Assembly (NCBI RefSeq): GCF_040807025.1
Contig: NC_090942.1
Span: 206,730,640 to 206,794,639 of the forward strand
From: Struthio camelus
Lineage: Eukaryota; Chordata; Aves; Struthioniformes; Struthionidae
Direction: 5' to 3'
Length of the DNA: 64,000 nucleotides
The notes beneath the pieces are model-generated. The model did not search any database, had not been told where the DNA came from, and worked only from the letters and a program-made list of their open reading frames with translations. Shown piece by piece: positions 1 through 12,463 of this stretch (position 1 is its first letter; each line of letters opens with the position of its first letter). The position numbers and the translations under genes were made by a program.

Positions 1-2287
1 CATATCTGAGAGAGTGTCGGAATGACTTCATAGGGAGTATAGGCCATTGTGTTTAAAAAGGGAGTTTAGCAGAGATACATTATGTTTTCAATTACTGTCT
101 TGTGAAATATCTGAGGGCTTGTGTTCCTTTTAATGATGAACACATTCAGAAAAGTTTGTGGCGGTGAGAATGTCTAAAGCCCTATTCTTACTTTTAAAAA
201 AACAAAAATTTTTTTTTGGAAAATCAAAACAAATCGTTGGCTTGCTGTTAGGAATACTAGGCCCATTTGGAGGCAGCATCTTTGTTTAAATCTTGACTAG
301 CATAAATTTATAATTGTGCATTCCTCTGGTTTTGTGTGACTCTTCTGCCCAGAAAAGTAGATATTTCAGATTAATTAACATTTTCAATACCCCAAACCAT
401 AGCAATACATTCTTTCTGAATATGGAGTCTAATAGCAGTTGCTCTGCCAAAATATAGTTCTGTCATGAGAGTTGTTTCTATAGTCAGTTTCTGGCCCAAT
501 TAATTATTTAATAATTTATGCAGTGTGGAATAGCTCCAATTTCAGTGCAAGCAAAAGAGCATAGCTGAGGGGATGTTTATATGCCCTTGGTAGACATACA
601 CGAATGATTTCTGCCAATGATCTGAAACAGCAGGTTGTCAGAAAACTCTGATCCAAAAGTTTTCTGACCATCCTGTATCTCAGCATCTCAGAATCAATAT
701 TTGTCTCAATATGGTGTTGCAAGAGAAAGACCAGGGTAGGAAGATTTAAAAAAATAAGAATTAAGGGCTGAAAGGGTGCAATGGGAAAAAGAATTGTAAT
801 GCATCTATGCAGAAGAAATCAAAGTCTGCATAAGAAAACTTGCAGAAGGCTATTGAGAAATCAAAGACTAAATAATTATGCTGGAATTAAAAATCATGGA
901 AAACATTGTTAGATGAAGTTACTTAGGAGAGTATGTTGAAATGTACCTAGATGTAATAGGAAGAGTGTATAAAATTAAAATGTGGGTTGATTATCAAGGG
1001 AACAATACTTGACTGCAGGATGGTCTCCTAAAAAAAGTTAGAAGTTTCAATTTTACGTTAAAGCTGAACAAATAACTATTGCTGTATGAATCAAAATGGG
1101 ACAAGTCTAATTTCAAGTCCATTGAAAATCACAACAAAAATTCAGGTTTCCCACTAAAACAAATAATATGGCATGGGTTCCTCATCACTTTGTGGAAGAG
1201 TTTGCCTTTTTCCAAGTTTCGGTGGAATTCTAAATGAAATATAACTTATATGAAAAATTTCAAAAATAAAAATTTTGACTTGAAAATACAAATTTTAGGG
1301 TGAAGAAACTGTAAAATATCCAGTAATTCTTTTGATGCACACAAATGAGATTTTGTATTTATATATTCTATTTGTCCAATTGTTAAATCTATTTCAGGCC
1401 CTAATTCCAGTTCAGATCTTCTTTAAATCTACTGCAAAGCGGCAGAAAACTACCTACCAGAGACAATGTTCAGAGACAGGAAGATCAATAGCCTGCTTTT
1501 AGTGCTCTTTTCCACCTCCCTTTGTAATACAACATGAGAATAGCGTCTTTCCACGTACAGGTAGGTTACAAGGAAAAGATTTTCAACACTTGGGTTTGTA
1601 GAATATGGATGAGCTGATGAGCATCCTTATCCACAGTTGTTCCCCTTCACTAGTGTTTGTGCTACAATCCTTCTCTAGAGTCCTCTTAATGTTTTACCCC
1701 CCTAGTCTGTGTGTAGAAATGTTGAGTGAAGATTTCTGCCCTCAAAAGATGCACATTCCACTCCAGTCAGATGCTCTCTTTTATTACCTCTTTCCTCTGC
1801 ACTCTTTCTAACTAACTAACACGACTAACATGTCAAATCTGAATGTCTCATTTCAGACACCCAACTGCACACCTTAGAGATGAGATCTTGTTTTTCAGAT
1901 ACATCTTTCTGATGTGGCCACTCCATACGAAATGCAGTACTGTCTCTCACACTCCATTTGGCTTCAAAGCTGCTCTGACTTGGCTGGAAATAGTTACCTG
2001 ATGAAGATAGGCCGTGTCGGTCATTTCACCCTTTGGAGCAAGTGCCACTTGGTAACACCGCTTCTTTCAGAGGTCTTCATGTGTCATCATTACTGTGATA
2101 TAAAGTGACTTTGGCTGGAAAATTTATTAGTAAGGTTTTGATTACCCATACAAGATCTTCAGAAACTGAATAGCCTGGTTAGCTGATCCATTACACTAGT
2201 TTTATGAAGAGAGGAAACAGGGGTTTTTTTTCAGCAAAGAAGAAACAAAACCATGCATTTATAAGCCCATAACAATATGTAAATTAC
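1..2287. other. AT-rich sequence, no gene recognised
   Basis: No frame here is long or protein-like enough to call. Open frames of 60-70 codons occur at 516-722 (minus), 1605-1811 (plus) and 1914-2108 (plus), but their composition looks random and they have no neighbouring exons. At about 1501-1559 (plus) a block open in one frame ends at a donor-like GTAGGT; with nothing to join to it, I treat it as a decoy. No repeat family was recognised. Confidence 0.5.
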
Positions 2288-2375
2288 CTGGCACAACAGC
2301 AGATATAGAGAGCTTGGACAGTGCCCAGGGCAGCCAAGCCTGCTGTCGAGACTTCCATACTACCTTCTTGAAGAA
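2288..2375 (-). CDS. candidate internal exon, 88 bp, unidentified
   Basis: On the minus strand this block follows a very good acceptor: a tract reading tgtctttcttttctcag. It ends at a donor, CCAG followed by gtaattt. The frame starting after two bases is open throughout and reads LQEGSMEVSTAGLAALG, then a hydrophobic stretch ending in three cysteines. That could be part of a membrane segment. The other two frames are a stop-containing one and a less protein-like open one. The block begins and ends with two bases of a split codon, so it needs partners of matching phase. I found none within the window. It is GC-richer than its surroundings. It could be a real exon of a gene with long introns, a non-coding RNA exon, or a decoy. 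I do not recognise the protein. Confidence 0.25.
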
Positions 2376-5300
2376 CTGAGAAAAGAAAGACATTTCAGCT
2401 GCTAATGAGTCCTTCCTACCGGGAGGAGTTTGAGAGGGGAAACCAGACTCTTTCTTATAATTCTACTGTACTACAGCAAAGGTTTCACTGTTGTGAGTGA
2501 ACACTAGACTATGTATGTTGGGGAAAAGCATACTTTTCATATTACATGCAGAAGAGCTGTCCTTTCCAAGAGAGCTCGATAATACCTAGGATCATTCAGG
2601 CAAATAGGGACCCTAAAATACCCTTTATCGTCATGTAAAGGAAGTTCAAGAGCTGTCCCAAACAGACGGAGAAACAATATTTGGCTCTAATTCTAGATTT
2701 CAAACAACCTATACAAAATATTTGTGACACAAATATTTAATACGCCTGTAAAGGATCTTTCCAATGAATTTGTGAATGAGTATAGACGGAAAAATAAAAG
2801 ATAGTAGGAATTTATGGAAAATTCTTGCATAGAATAAAATATGTGGAAACCTAAAATACTACTGCATATTTACAACAAAAGAAATAACTTTGAACTTACA
2901 GCTCTAGAAAGACAAATTACACAAATATACATAAAACTAAGAAGTGGAGAAAAAACATTTAAGACATATGAAGTAAATAAAGCAGAACTACAAAGTACAC
3001 TTTTTTTCAGCTCCTCCAGCTGCTGACCTGCTAGTCCTATCACAACTGGAGAGTTTTCAAAGTTTAAAACAAATCTAAAAATGCTGTTGCAATTTCCCAA
3101 ACTAAAAGCAATAAAATAAATTAAGGTTATGAAAAAAAAATAGTTAACTTTTTGATTCTGCATAGTCATCTTTACATTGGGTGATGAACCTTTCCTTTTT
3201 AGACAAAATTAACCCCCGCAGCAGAAAGGAACCATCTGGTATGCTCTAGGATTGCACTGGAATAATCCTGCAAGAATTAAATAGGGCAGTTTACCTAACA
3301 GGAAAAAAAACGAAACAAACAAACAAAAAAAAAAACAGTCCAGCAAAGACAATGAAAGCCTTAATAACTATATGAAATCGATCACATGAAGAAAAGAGCT
3401 TAAAAAAAACAGTAAGAGAGAGAAAGGAGACCTCTTCTAAATAAAAGACCAGAGCTCAAGCTTGCACAGCACTTAACCACACCATTCAGCCACTACTCAG
3501 CTACCATTTCCCAGGACAAAGCCTAGGCACTCCCTGGTGATTGTCTTCCACAGGAATCTCTTCAAAAATGAAGTACCCATGACCCATCACCTACCCTTAT
3601 GCCACACTTCAGGGTTTAAAATGATAAAAACACCATTTTAACACTCTCTGACATACCCCTCCATTTATGTCAGACCTGTTGAAATGATGCAACTCAAAAA
3701 GAACTGATGATATTTTAAGGCCATAGGGGCACTGCAGGGGGACCAGAAAAGACCCATGGCCAAGACTGTGGATATAATCAGCCTGCTCCAGAAAACGCTT
3801 TCTCTAAGCATTGTGGACACCAGCCCCGTCCCTGTCATAAGGGACTTGCCCTCTTTTGTTTAGCTTTATAGGTGTAGCTTCTGTGAATTCCTGAAAAGAT
3901 TATGTTCTCCTTCTTAATGGGTTTGGGTAGGTTCAGCCTTAGTCTAGTAGTTATTTCTATAGCTATAAACTAGAAGTCTAGCTAGTAAACTAAACTAGGC
4001 CCAGGCCTAAACTAGGCACAGGTGCTAGTGTGTGATGAATCATGCAGATTAATTTTAGGATGCCTTAGTTCAGGTGAACTGGTGCTCTCCTAGACAGTGC
4101 TTGGGAACGGATGAGGGCATAGCACCAGGCAGGGGCTGCTCCTGACCGGAGCGCCGATGAAGCCACCTCATCCTGGCAGAAGATATGCATGAGGTAAGCT
4201 CTGCAGATGCAAGCCATAGGGTTCTGAGAATGCGATTGGCGTTTTATATTTTCCAGTCTAAACACAGACCGTGGATCAAGAATACCCGTATGATCAAAAA
4301 ATCTCTATTTTGGACAGGTTGCCTTATATCAAATTTAAGCACTACCAGGTACATTAATTCCTTAAAGAATAAATAATTACATGAGTAGCAGTAACTTCTT
4401 ATTATTTTTGTGGAATCATGAAGCCAAGCAGGAGGTTTTTCAGAGTCAAAGAAGCAAGAAGGCTCATCCTCTGTTTGAAGGTTCCTCAGGAAAATGTATA
4501 AAAATATATATTCCAAGAAAAATCCTTCAGCAAAATTCTGAGATGCTCACACAAGCTCCCTTTATTTGTTCATGGACCTGTAGTTTTATAGGCTGAGTTA
4601 TATCCCACAAGCTATTCCCTGTCTGGACTGCTATTCTTCAGCCCTAATCCTCAGGCCAAGGGAAAACAGGCTGGAAGCTTGTCATGAGGATATTAGATGT
4701 CTCCAATAGGTTAAGGCTATCCATCCAAGTGGCTACTGGATTGTGGGATATTTGATATGCCCTAATGTAGGGAGAGGATGGATTGTCTTTTTTCCTTAGG
4801 CATTATTATTTTTTTAAGTATTATCTTCATTCCTTTGAAAGCTATGTGTCATCCCTCAAAGAGAAGGAAGCAGTTACACCAAAAGAAATGGATAATCAAG
4901 GCAACTGAGTAACCAGTTGTTCAGATAAGATCATTGGAGAATTAAGCAACAGCATCACTGAAAGGACTCTATTATTAGTTTGCTTGTTCTATTTATACCA
5001 AAGAATTAACACTGTAAAAAAATTCAAGATTTTTTACGATCTGATGCAAACTTTCTGTGTCAATAACACATGCAGTTTATATTTTATGTCTGATAGCCAT
5101 CAAGCTTAGCGCTTCAGGCTACAGACTGATACTTCCTTATGTCTGTAAATATAACTGATATTCAGTAATATGCATTAATTTCTTACTCAGCAAATTTATC
5201 AAGGGTGAGAATCATTCTGCAGTATCTAATATATGCTCTGCTGGATAATCTCCTTGGTACTTGATAACTTCTTATTAACAGAGTAATAAAGTAATTTATA

Positions 5301-6354
5301 GTGATGTCCCATTTGTTTAAGTGAACAAAAATATATTTATGCAAGTCTGTCACTGAAACTGATGAAATAGTCTATTGGAATGAATGCAGTTCTCCAAACA
5401 TAAATGAAACCGAATTAGAGGCAATTACAATACAACGAATCTCAATAGACAATACATCTACACAAAAAAATTCAGAGTTATAGGCTTGTCTTTGTAAATA
5501 ACTTCTGCTCAGCTTGTGACTAATGTTTCATTTCCCACTGTCAATCTATCATGCTATGACAAACTTTTGAAAAATTAATATTACCACACATTGTTTGAAT
5601 AATCCAAATTCATCCTGCAAAAATTCAAAGCCAGGCTGGCAAAGGAAGTGTGTCCATGTTTGTGGATGTTCTTAAGGCTATGACTGCACATGGCCCCCTC
5701 CATCCTGGCTCTGGAACCAGCCATGCAGTGGTGCCCCCTGTGCGACACCTTGATACCGGCTGGGAGCCAGCGTGGGGCAAGACGCTCAGTAGCCTGGCTG
5801 GCTCATGGGCAGGGCCACACTGAGGAAGTGCTAGCTCAGATTTGAAAGCAGGTGAGCTGCAAGACTACACTGCTCCTGTGAATTTACCAAATTAGGTCTC
5901 TGCTAATTTACTGCTCTCTGAGCCATGCTCCATTTCGCACCTGTAGATGTACCCCAGATGCAGAAAGAAATAGAGCTTCCAAATTCATCTTCCATAATTC
6001 TCAGGCAAACTATGCTACGGTTTTATAGTGATCTCCAATAGAAAAATTGCTGTGCTATGCATCTGATTGTTGTTCATAGATAGTTATTTTTAACAGAAAC
6101 ATTTTAGCTCCTTTTAGCCTTCACTCCCAGCCGTGGAGAGTCATTGTAATGCAGCAGATGACCCACAGGACAGGAATTAAAGAACCTTTTTCTCTCTTTG
6201 GCTAAGCTACAAGCCTGATAGGTGACTAAGAAAAGCAATCTTCCCCTCCTTGCAGAATCCTTTAAAACCTCCTAGTGAGAAGAGCTAGAAAAGAGTCCAT
6301 TACTCCCAAATAGGTTGTTCTGCACTATTTTCTATGAGCTATGCATTTGTCTGT
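2376..6354. other. no gene recognised; two GC-richer patches
   Basis: This is mostly AT-rich unique sequence. Two patches are clearly GC-richer: about 4075-4200 and 5640-5830. The first ends at a strong plus-strand donor (GAG followed by gtaagc at about 4194) and has an acceptor-like tctcctag upstream, but all three frames between them contain stops, so it could only be a non-coding exon. The second patch has no frame I would call coding, and I cannot assign it to a repeat family. Confidence 0.45.
3303..3335. repeat. A-rich simple repeat with AAAC units
   Basis: A run of adenines interrupted by aaac units (aacaaacaaac) and ending in another A-run. Read on the minus strand it is a long T-rich tract directly before tcctgttag, so it also looks like a strong splice acceptor, but no convincing exon follows it. 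Confidence 0.8.
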
Positions 6355-7450
6355 AACAGAGAACTGGAAGGAAACTCCTAAATCACTGTATCCAATTCCC
6401 TGATTGAATGGCCATATCATACCATCTTTTTCAGAAGACCATTAAGTTCCATCTTAAAAGTAGTAAGATGTTTTCTATTGAAAGGCTCATTAATTGCATG
6501 TAATAATGATTAAGATTTTTTAAAATTATTTTCGACCTACATTTATTCCAGGTCAGTTTATTTCTTTTTTATTTTCCTTCCTTTTCTAGAACATTGTGGT
6601 TTGGTTTAAATAGCTCTTTATTAATTGGGTATATCCCTTAGTTTGTTTATAGATGGACCTCTTATAATTGCTGTCAATGAAGATTTTTTTACCCTATAAG
6701 ATACACTACAGTATTCTGCATCTTTCTTCAGCACTGGCACTGGGTGACCATAGCTGTGCACAGAACTCAAGAGAAGGTCTCATAAAGGCCACATTTAATG
6801 CCATTAATGTTTATTTATCTACTGAGATACTTAGTTATTACTGAGATTCTGTCTGCCATGCGAATAAGACAGACTAATAGTCTCTGCTGAAAATTTCTCC
6901 CCTGATATTTCTCAGGAACGTCTTTACTTTTTTTCATGCCTGCTTCTAAGTAGCAACTCTGAGGATATCTATGCTCATATGATACACCTAGGTCTTTCTC
7001 CTCCTCATTCAGTCTCAGCTGATGAATTCCTTACTTATTCCAGAAATGCTTCCCTTTAGTCCTTAAGCACATGGTCTTTCATTTTATACACCATTAAATT
7101 TAATCTCATGCCTGCCACTCCAGCCCTCAGCATCATACCATTCTTCCTGAGCTGCCTATTTATTACTTTCTAATTTCAAGTTATCATAAAGTTTTGTCAT
7201 CACATACTTACTTTTGTGCTAAGATCATTAATGAAAATATTAATAAAATGAATCTTAGGAGCACTTTTTTAGGATCCTCACTATTACCTTCCTCTGAGGA
7301 CCTGAGTTCTGTAAAGTACCTATTTTCATTTCCTCTTTCAGCAGTTACCTATCTACGTTGCATTTCCTTAACAACACTTACACATTGCTTACATTACATG
7401 TAATTCCCGTATTCTTCAGACTCACTATGATTTTCTTAATACACAATACA
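6355..7450 (-). mobile_element. very old CR1/L3-like LINE, RT to 3' end, minus strand
   Basis: About 1.1 kb follows, piece by piece and in order, the layout of a minus-strand CR1 like the good copy at 36.2-37.7 kb. Near 6362 lies a degraded version of the 3' terminal segment (compare gaactggaagg with ggttggaaggg). Near 6740-6800 is the part matching the conserved block that contains 'cagaactgga'. At 7222-7250 the minus strand reads HFINIFINDL, matching the reverse transcriptase motif LFNIFINDL. Stops and frame changes occur throughout, and no open frame of any length survives. Divergence is far higher than in the other CR1 copies, so this is an old insertion. Its 5' limit near 7450 is uncertain. 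It could belong to a CR1-related family such as L3 rather than CR1 itself. Confidence 0.6.
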
Positions 7451-9549
7451 TACTATATTTAATTTAAGAAATAATTCAATTAGAAAATCAGAATTGCTTG
7501 AGACAACTTAGTTTTGGCAAATGCGTGTTGTGCATTTCAATTTGTCTCTGCGTCTTTTATCATTCTTTCATTCAAAATTTGCCTTAAAGCTGTGAGGCCT
7601 AGTCCACCCATCGAAGTCAAACACCTGACTTGGTGTTCCAATTTTGAAGTGCCCAAAGAACCAGGTCTCACAAAAATGCTTAAATTTACTACATGCCATG
7701 GAGAAAAGCAGGTATTTTAGAACTCTTTCACAGGAAGAGCCTATCTATCTCCCTAACTAAGGTTCTAAAATCACAGGACCTCTAAAAGACTTCAAATACA
7801 GTTTAAAACTGTAAGAATTTATTTTATGTCATCTTATCTCTTATTTATTTTCCTTGTTTTCATCATTCTTAAATCTATATTTAGATTAGTTTTCCTACGT
7901 ATGAGAGTGGGTTTAGTCTCAGTGAATCATTTCTTTATGTTATCTGAACGATGTGTTTAGTGTGAGCCAGTGATATTAACTTCCTTTACAGTGAAAAGAT
8001 CTCAAAAGTGGCCTGCCCTAAATTAGATGTCAAAGATAGGTGAGAGCTAGAACACATTCAGCTAGAACACATTTCTTCCCACTGATTACACAGGGAAACT
8101 AAACAATTATCTTAAACTAAATACTTAATTTCTAAATGGTTAGGAAAAAAAGAAATTAGGACAAATTTTACCCTAAAATTTGATTATTTCCCTTGTTATA
8201 TTATCTAAGGTTTTCTCAAATTAGCTTTTCTTTCTTTATTTTCTGCCCCAGATATCTCTTAAGTCCTTTAGTATTATATCTCTGTCCTTCCTATTGTCAT
8301 ATCATTATGATATATATTACTATCCGTGTATAGATGTAAAAGATGTTCTCTTTTACCTCTGCTTTTGATTACTGATGATAATAAAATAAGGCCATAATAT
8401 TAGAACATTTATTTGTTTATCTCAGTTCATATCGGCTTTCCCTTTGTTCACTTATTTGGCCCACTTTCCATTTTGTTTGCAAATAAATTTGTACAAATTT
8501 GTATTAATTGTGCACAGGTAAATCTGGCTGGTTTAGCATATTCCAGCTGTACTCCATGGCTGCAGTTATTATTTCTGCCAGAATTAAAGCAAAGGTCAGG
8601 TTGACAGAAAAGCATTGCCAGTATTCAAAAATCATAAGCCAAGATCAAAAAATGTCAACTAGTTTTCCATTCAAATTGAAAATATTAACAAATAAATATT
8701 TTGAGATTTATTTGCCCTGTGGTTCTTACAAGTCTTTACGAATTGCATTTTAATAAGTTTTCTGCACAGTCTACTAGATAATGTCAAATATTCACAAAAT
8801 GCCACCCCCTAAAAAGAAAAGAAATGATGAAGACAGCTGAGCTACTACAGAATCATTAACTCCCAAAGCTAAAGCATTGGATCTCATGATTCATGTTAAA
8901 ACAATGACTGCAGCAGTATTTCATAATAATATTACTTCTTAACTCCTTAATTTTCCCTAACTCTTTTTCTGAATGATAATATTTTCAAAAAAGCCCCTAA
9001 ATATTTCTGGGAGTTTTTAAAATCTCCTTGGATCAAGTTTTGATTGGTATTTTATAGTATACTATGATTAAGAGTGCCTCAGTCCAGTTGCTAGATTTTT
9101 ACTCACAAATAATCCTTTTTTCTTTTCTTTCCTGAAATAAATATATTGTCCCGAGTTTCAAATCTATGTGTCTGTCAGTGAGTTTGATGCACTGACAACC
9201 CTCCTGAAAATCCCATTCAAGTTCAGCACTTCATACAATTTTAATACATACCTCAACCTGTTAAAACCTTTTCAAAATGCCGAAAGCATGAATATCTGTA
9301 GCCTAGGTAATGAAGGAAACTTTCCTGAATTCCTTTTAAGTGTCTGCTTTAATCTGACAAGACAGGAAATCTTCAAGAGTAACAAAAAATATTGGTAAAA
9401 TGCGATACAATAATGGGTTCTTTGCAAACATAAAAGAAACACAACCTGACAAGTAGGCCAATAGACACACATTATTCCGACAGATACATAGATGGATCAA
9501 TCTGGCAGGCTTCTTACTCTTTTGAAGAGGCCTCTCATTACAGATGATA
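7451..9549. other. AT-rich sequence, no gene recognised
   Basis: Short open frames at 7514-7720, 8413-8604, 8508-8753 and 9168-9398 on the plus strand and 9272-9472 on the minus strand are within chance expectation and match nothing I know. A minus-strand donor-like gtatgta occurs near 9248, but the frame that is open upstream of it stops before the donor is reached. Confidence 0.5.
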
Positions 9550-9815
9550 GTTATTATTATGTCCTATTTGTGTTACATAGCACCTAGACCCTCCAGCTGA
9601 GATTTCAGTACCATTGTGCTCAGCATTATGTAAGTCCGTAGAGAGTACTGCTGGTCTTAAAAAAATTTCCAGTTAAAATGAACAGAAGAGGCAAAAGAAA
9701 TGCGGTTCTCATGCTGTGTGTGGGAAACAAAGGCACCTGAAGATGAAATAATTTGCCCTGTAGTTCGGCAACAATATCCGTCACAGACCCCAGGTTTGAG
9801 TCATTGCTTAGGAAG
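9550..9815 (+). mobile_element. old MIR/CORE-SINE-like element
   Basis: The segment opens with ttgtgttacatagcacctag near 9570, then ccattgtgctcagcattatg near 9613. It closes with gggaaacaaaggcacc near 9722, ataatttgccctgtag near 9749 and a segment like aaccccaggtttgag near 9788. These landmarks, in this order and spacing, are those of an ancient amniote SINE with a MIR-type 3' half (gggaaactgaggcac, then a 'ttgccc' block, then a 'gaacccaggtt' block), which is very common in reptile genomes. The copy is heavily diverged. I identify it by landmark order only; the exact family name is uncertain. Confidence 0.55.
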
Positions 9816-10224
9816 TGCTGATGTACTTCCTAAGAAAGTCCTTCTTTCAGATCGTATTACAACTCCCAAGTTTTAAATTGTTTTCAGTTCTTTGAGTTAT
9901 TCAGCTCTGATTGGTAGAAGGTATTGGTAATCTTGGTACTGCAAGTAGGAAAAATGCTGTAAGCAGAGTAAGATGCTTCAAGGAAGAGTCATGCTAATGC
10001 AACTTTATGGCTTCTGGTATCCAAGCCAGCTCAATATTTTTTCATAATATTGCAGTTGTGCCTTGTAGATCTACTGTCCAATAAAAGAGAGAATATGATT
10101 TTTAATTTAAATTATGAACTGAATATCATAGGTATGTGGTACATGTAGCAACTCTACCTGGAATAGATACCTCAAGGTTTCAGCTCGTGGATAAACTTAA
10201 TTATCTTTCTTATTGGCATTTCAG

Positions 10225-10300
10225 TTATAGTCATCTCTCCTTTCTGCCCGTTGTTGTGAGACTTCTGGAGAAAAGGAATGTTTCCCTAAGAAAGATGGAA
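10225..10300 (+). CDS. candidate internal exon, 76 bp, unidentified
   Basis: The block follows an acceptor with a fair pyrimidine tract (cttattggcatttcag) and ends at a textbook donor (gtaagt). One frame is open: after one leading base it gives 25 codons including SHLSFLPVVVRLLEKRN. The other two frames contain stops. The end is in phase 0. I found no phase-compatible neighbour within several kilobases. Such blocks arise by chance in a window of this size, so this is a weak call. Confidence 0.15.
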
Positions 10301-12097
10301 GTAAGTTACAGAATTAGTTCATTTCAGATGCTTTTGTTCAAATGACAGCAGGCTAAATGACTCAGAAGCATGAGATGAATTTGAGTGTAGTTCATTATCC
10401 TGACACCCATTATATAATCTTTGTTCTGTGCTGTACTTTAAAACTGCATCATTAAATACATTTCCAAACATTCCATTCTTTTCACTTAAATCTATTTATA
10501 AGTGCTTTCTTTTTAATTTGTGAAGATTCGTTTTTGACAGACATCTGAGGACAGTTCACAGGATTTTTGTAGTCTTTTTTTTCATTATATGCTGCATACA
10601 GTAAAAGAACCTGGTTCAGAATTGCGGTTTTAATAGCTTTTGTCAACTTTGCCCCCTACCTTTTTGTAGATTCTAGCTATGCTGGAAGTTTCTCGTATTT
10701 TGGAGTCTCTCGTATCTCTATCTTTTGATTTATGTTAGCCCAGGTTTGGAAACTGGCATAATTTTTAGCTTCTCCTTTCTCCCTCTGTCAAGGTCGAATT
10801 CTGGGAGATGGGCTGGCTATTTCCTGGTGCCGCTGCAGGCTGCAGGGGGTGCAAGCAGCCAAAGAACAGCAGAGTTGCCTAGAAATGACAGACCCAAATC
10901 TGAGACTCCTTATTTCTTTTATTTGTGCAGTTTGAACTAAATCAGACTGCTCATCAACTTTATCCACAATTAAACAAGAAGCTGAGCTGAAATAATGGCC
11001 TAGCATGAAAAAAAAAAAGTAGAATAAGCCATCACAATTCTTGACAATATCCACAGAGAAAAAAAAGTCAATTGTCCTAATCGTCTCTACTTTAAATCAA
11101 AGCCTACTCTGTGCTTCTTGTAAATGTTTCAGTCTTACTTATTTTGCCATTATTAAAACATCCAGGGAAAACAAAAGCAGAACATAAATAATGATATGAT
11201 TGGTACTTTGCTATTAATCAGATATGCACGTCATAAGAAGATACATAAGAATGGCTATAATGGGTCAAACCAAGAATTCTAGGACTATCCTCTTTTCGGT
11301 AGCAGTCAAAAGGGTAGAGAAACATATAAGCACATGTGATATGTTCATGATAAGTCTCCCAACCCACTACTATTTGCAGCTTGGGTACCTCCTGAGCTGG
11401 GTGTAGTTTTAATGTGCTAGCAACCCTTGATGGATTTCTCTTCTGTGAACATATGCAGCTTCTTCCTGAAGTCATATAAAGTTTTACCATCCACAGCAGC
11501 CTGTGGTGAAGAGTTCTGCCTCTGAAAAAAGGCTGTCTTTGGTTAGTTTTGAGCCTAATTTCTGGCAGCTTCGTGTGGTGCCCCTACAGCTGTAACAAAA
11601 TGTTTTAGAGAGTTGCAGTGGGAGAAACTGTGGAAATGGAATATAGCACTGACTTTTGTAGGAGGCTGCCAGTGTTTTGTAAAGTCAGGTCCCAAGTGTG
11701 AGTAGTGCTCCATCTCTTCATCTAAACGCCTGAAAGTCGTGAAACGGCAACTGTGCTTGTTAGTAGAAGAGTTTTTCTTCCTGTGATCAGAAAAAATGTA
11801 ATAAAAGGTAACTCTTAACACCTTTTCTGCTATCTCCTGCCAGGTTCAGTGTGCCTCTATCTAGTCTCATAGTCTGTGAAACCAGAACCCACAAGAGCTG
11901 TTACATTTAAATAAACTTTTTATTACTTGTATTAATGCTGCAGCCACATCATAATCAGCAAAGGTGAATTATAATAGTTTAACAAGAAAGTTCATATTAC
12001 CGCCTCTGCAAGAAATATTATGTGTGGACTTATCTAGTGAAAAGGACTGGGAAAGCAGGTGAGGACATTGGCTCGGTCACCTTCTGGCTGGTACTAA

Positions 12098-12463
12098 TTA
12101 CTCCATAGGTAGGTACCTCTCTGCAAGCACCTCCACAGCCTCCCCCATCAAGGGGATCAGGTAGCTGCATCTCCAGGCTGAGCTGTCCTTTTGTTCGGTC
12201 ATCAGTGTTGTCCAGGCATCAATGGGAGATGAGGGCCCAGCACGATCGAGGACCTGACTGGGGCTGTGTGGCCAACCCTTCTCCTCCTGGCTGGTGCCTC
12301 CCCCACCAGCAATGGCTGTGGGGTGCCTTATGGGGGTGGTGGACAGCATTAGGCTCATTAAATCCCAGCTATCTTTGTATTTTTTAGCCAACAAATAATT
12401 GTTCGTACTTTTAAGTTGTTCACATCCTTCTTCCAGGGTCTTTCTATGTACAGCTATGCCCAA
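12098..12463 (-). other. 121-codon open frame, probably not a gene
   Basis: This minus-strand frame begins MGIAVHRKTLEEGCEQLKS and ends AVEVLAERYLPME. Part of its length comes from a GC-rich, stop-poor patch (about 12110-12310). It shows no signal peptide, membrane segment or domain I recognise. No promoter, acceptor or polyadenylation signal is obvious nearby. It could be a relic of a processed copy or a retroviral piece, but chance is at least as likely. Confidence 0.12.

Noticed and set aside
4075..4194. GC-rich block ending at a strong plus-strand donor (GAG|gtaagc)
   Set aside because: All three frames contain stops between the possible acceptor and the donor, so it is not coding; kept only as a possible non-coding exon.
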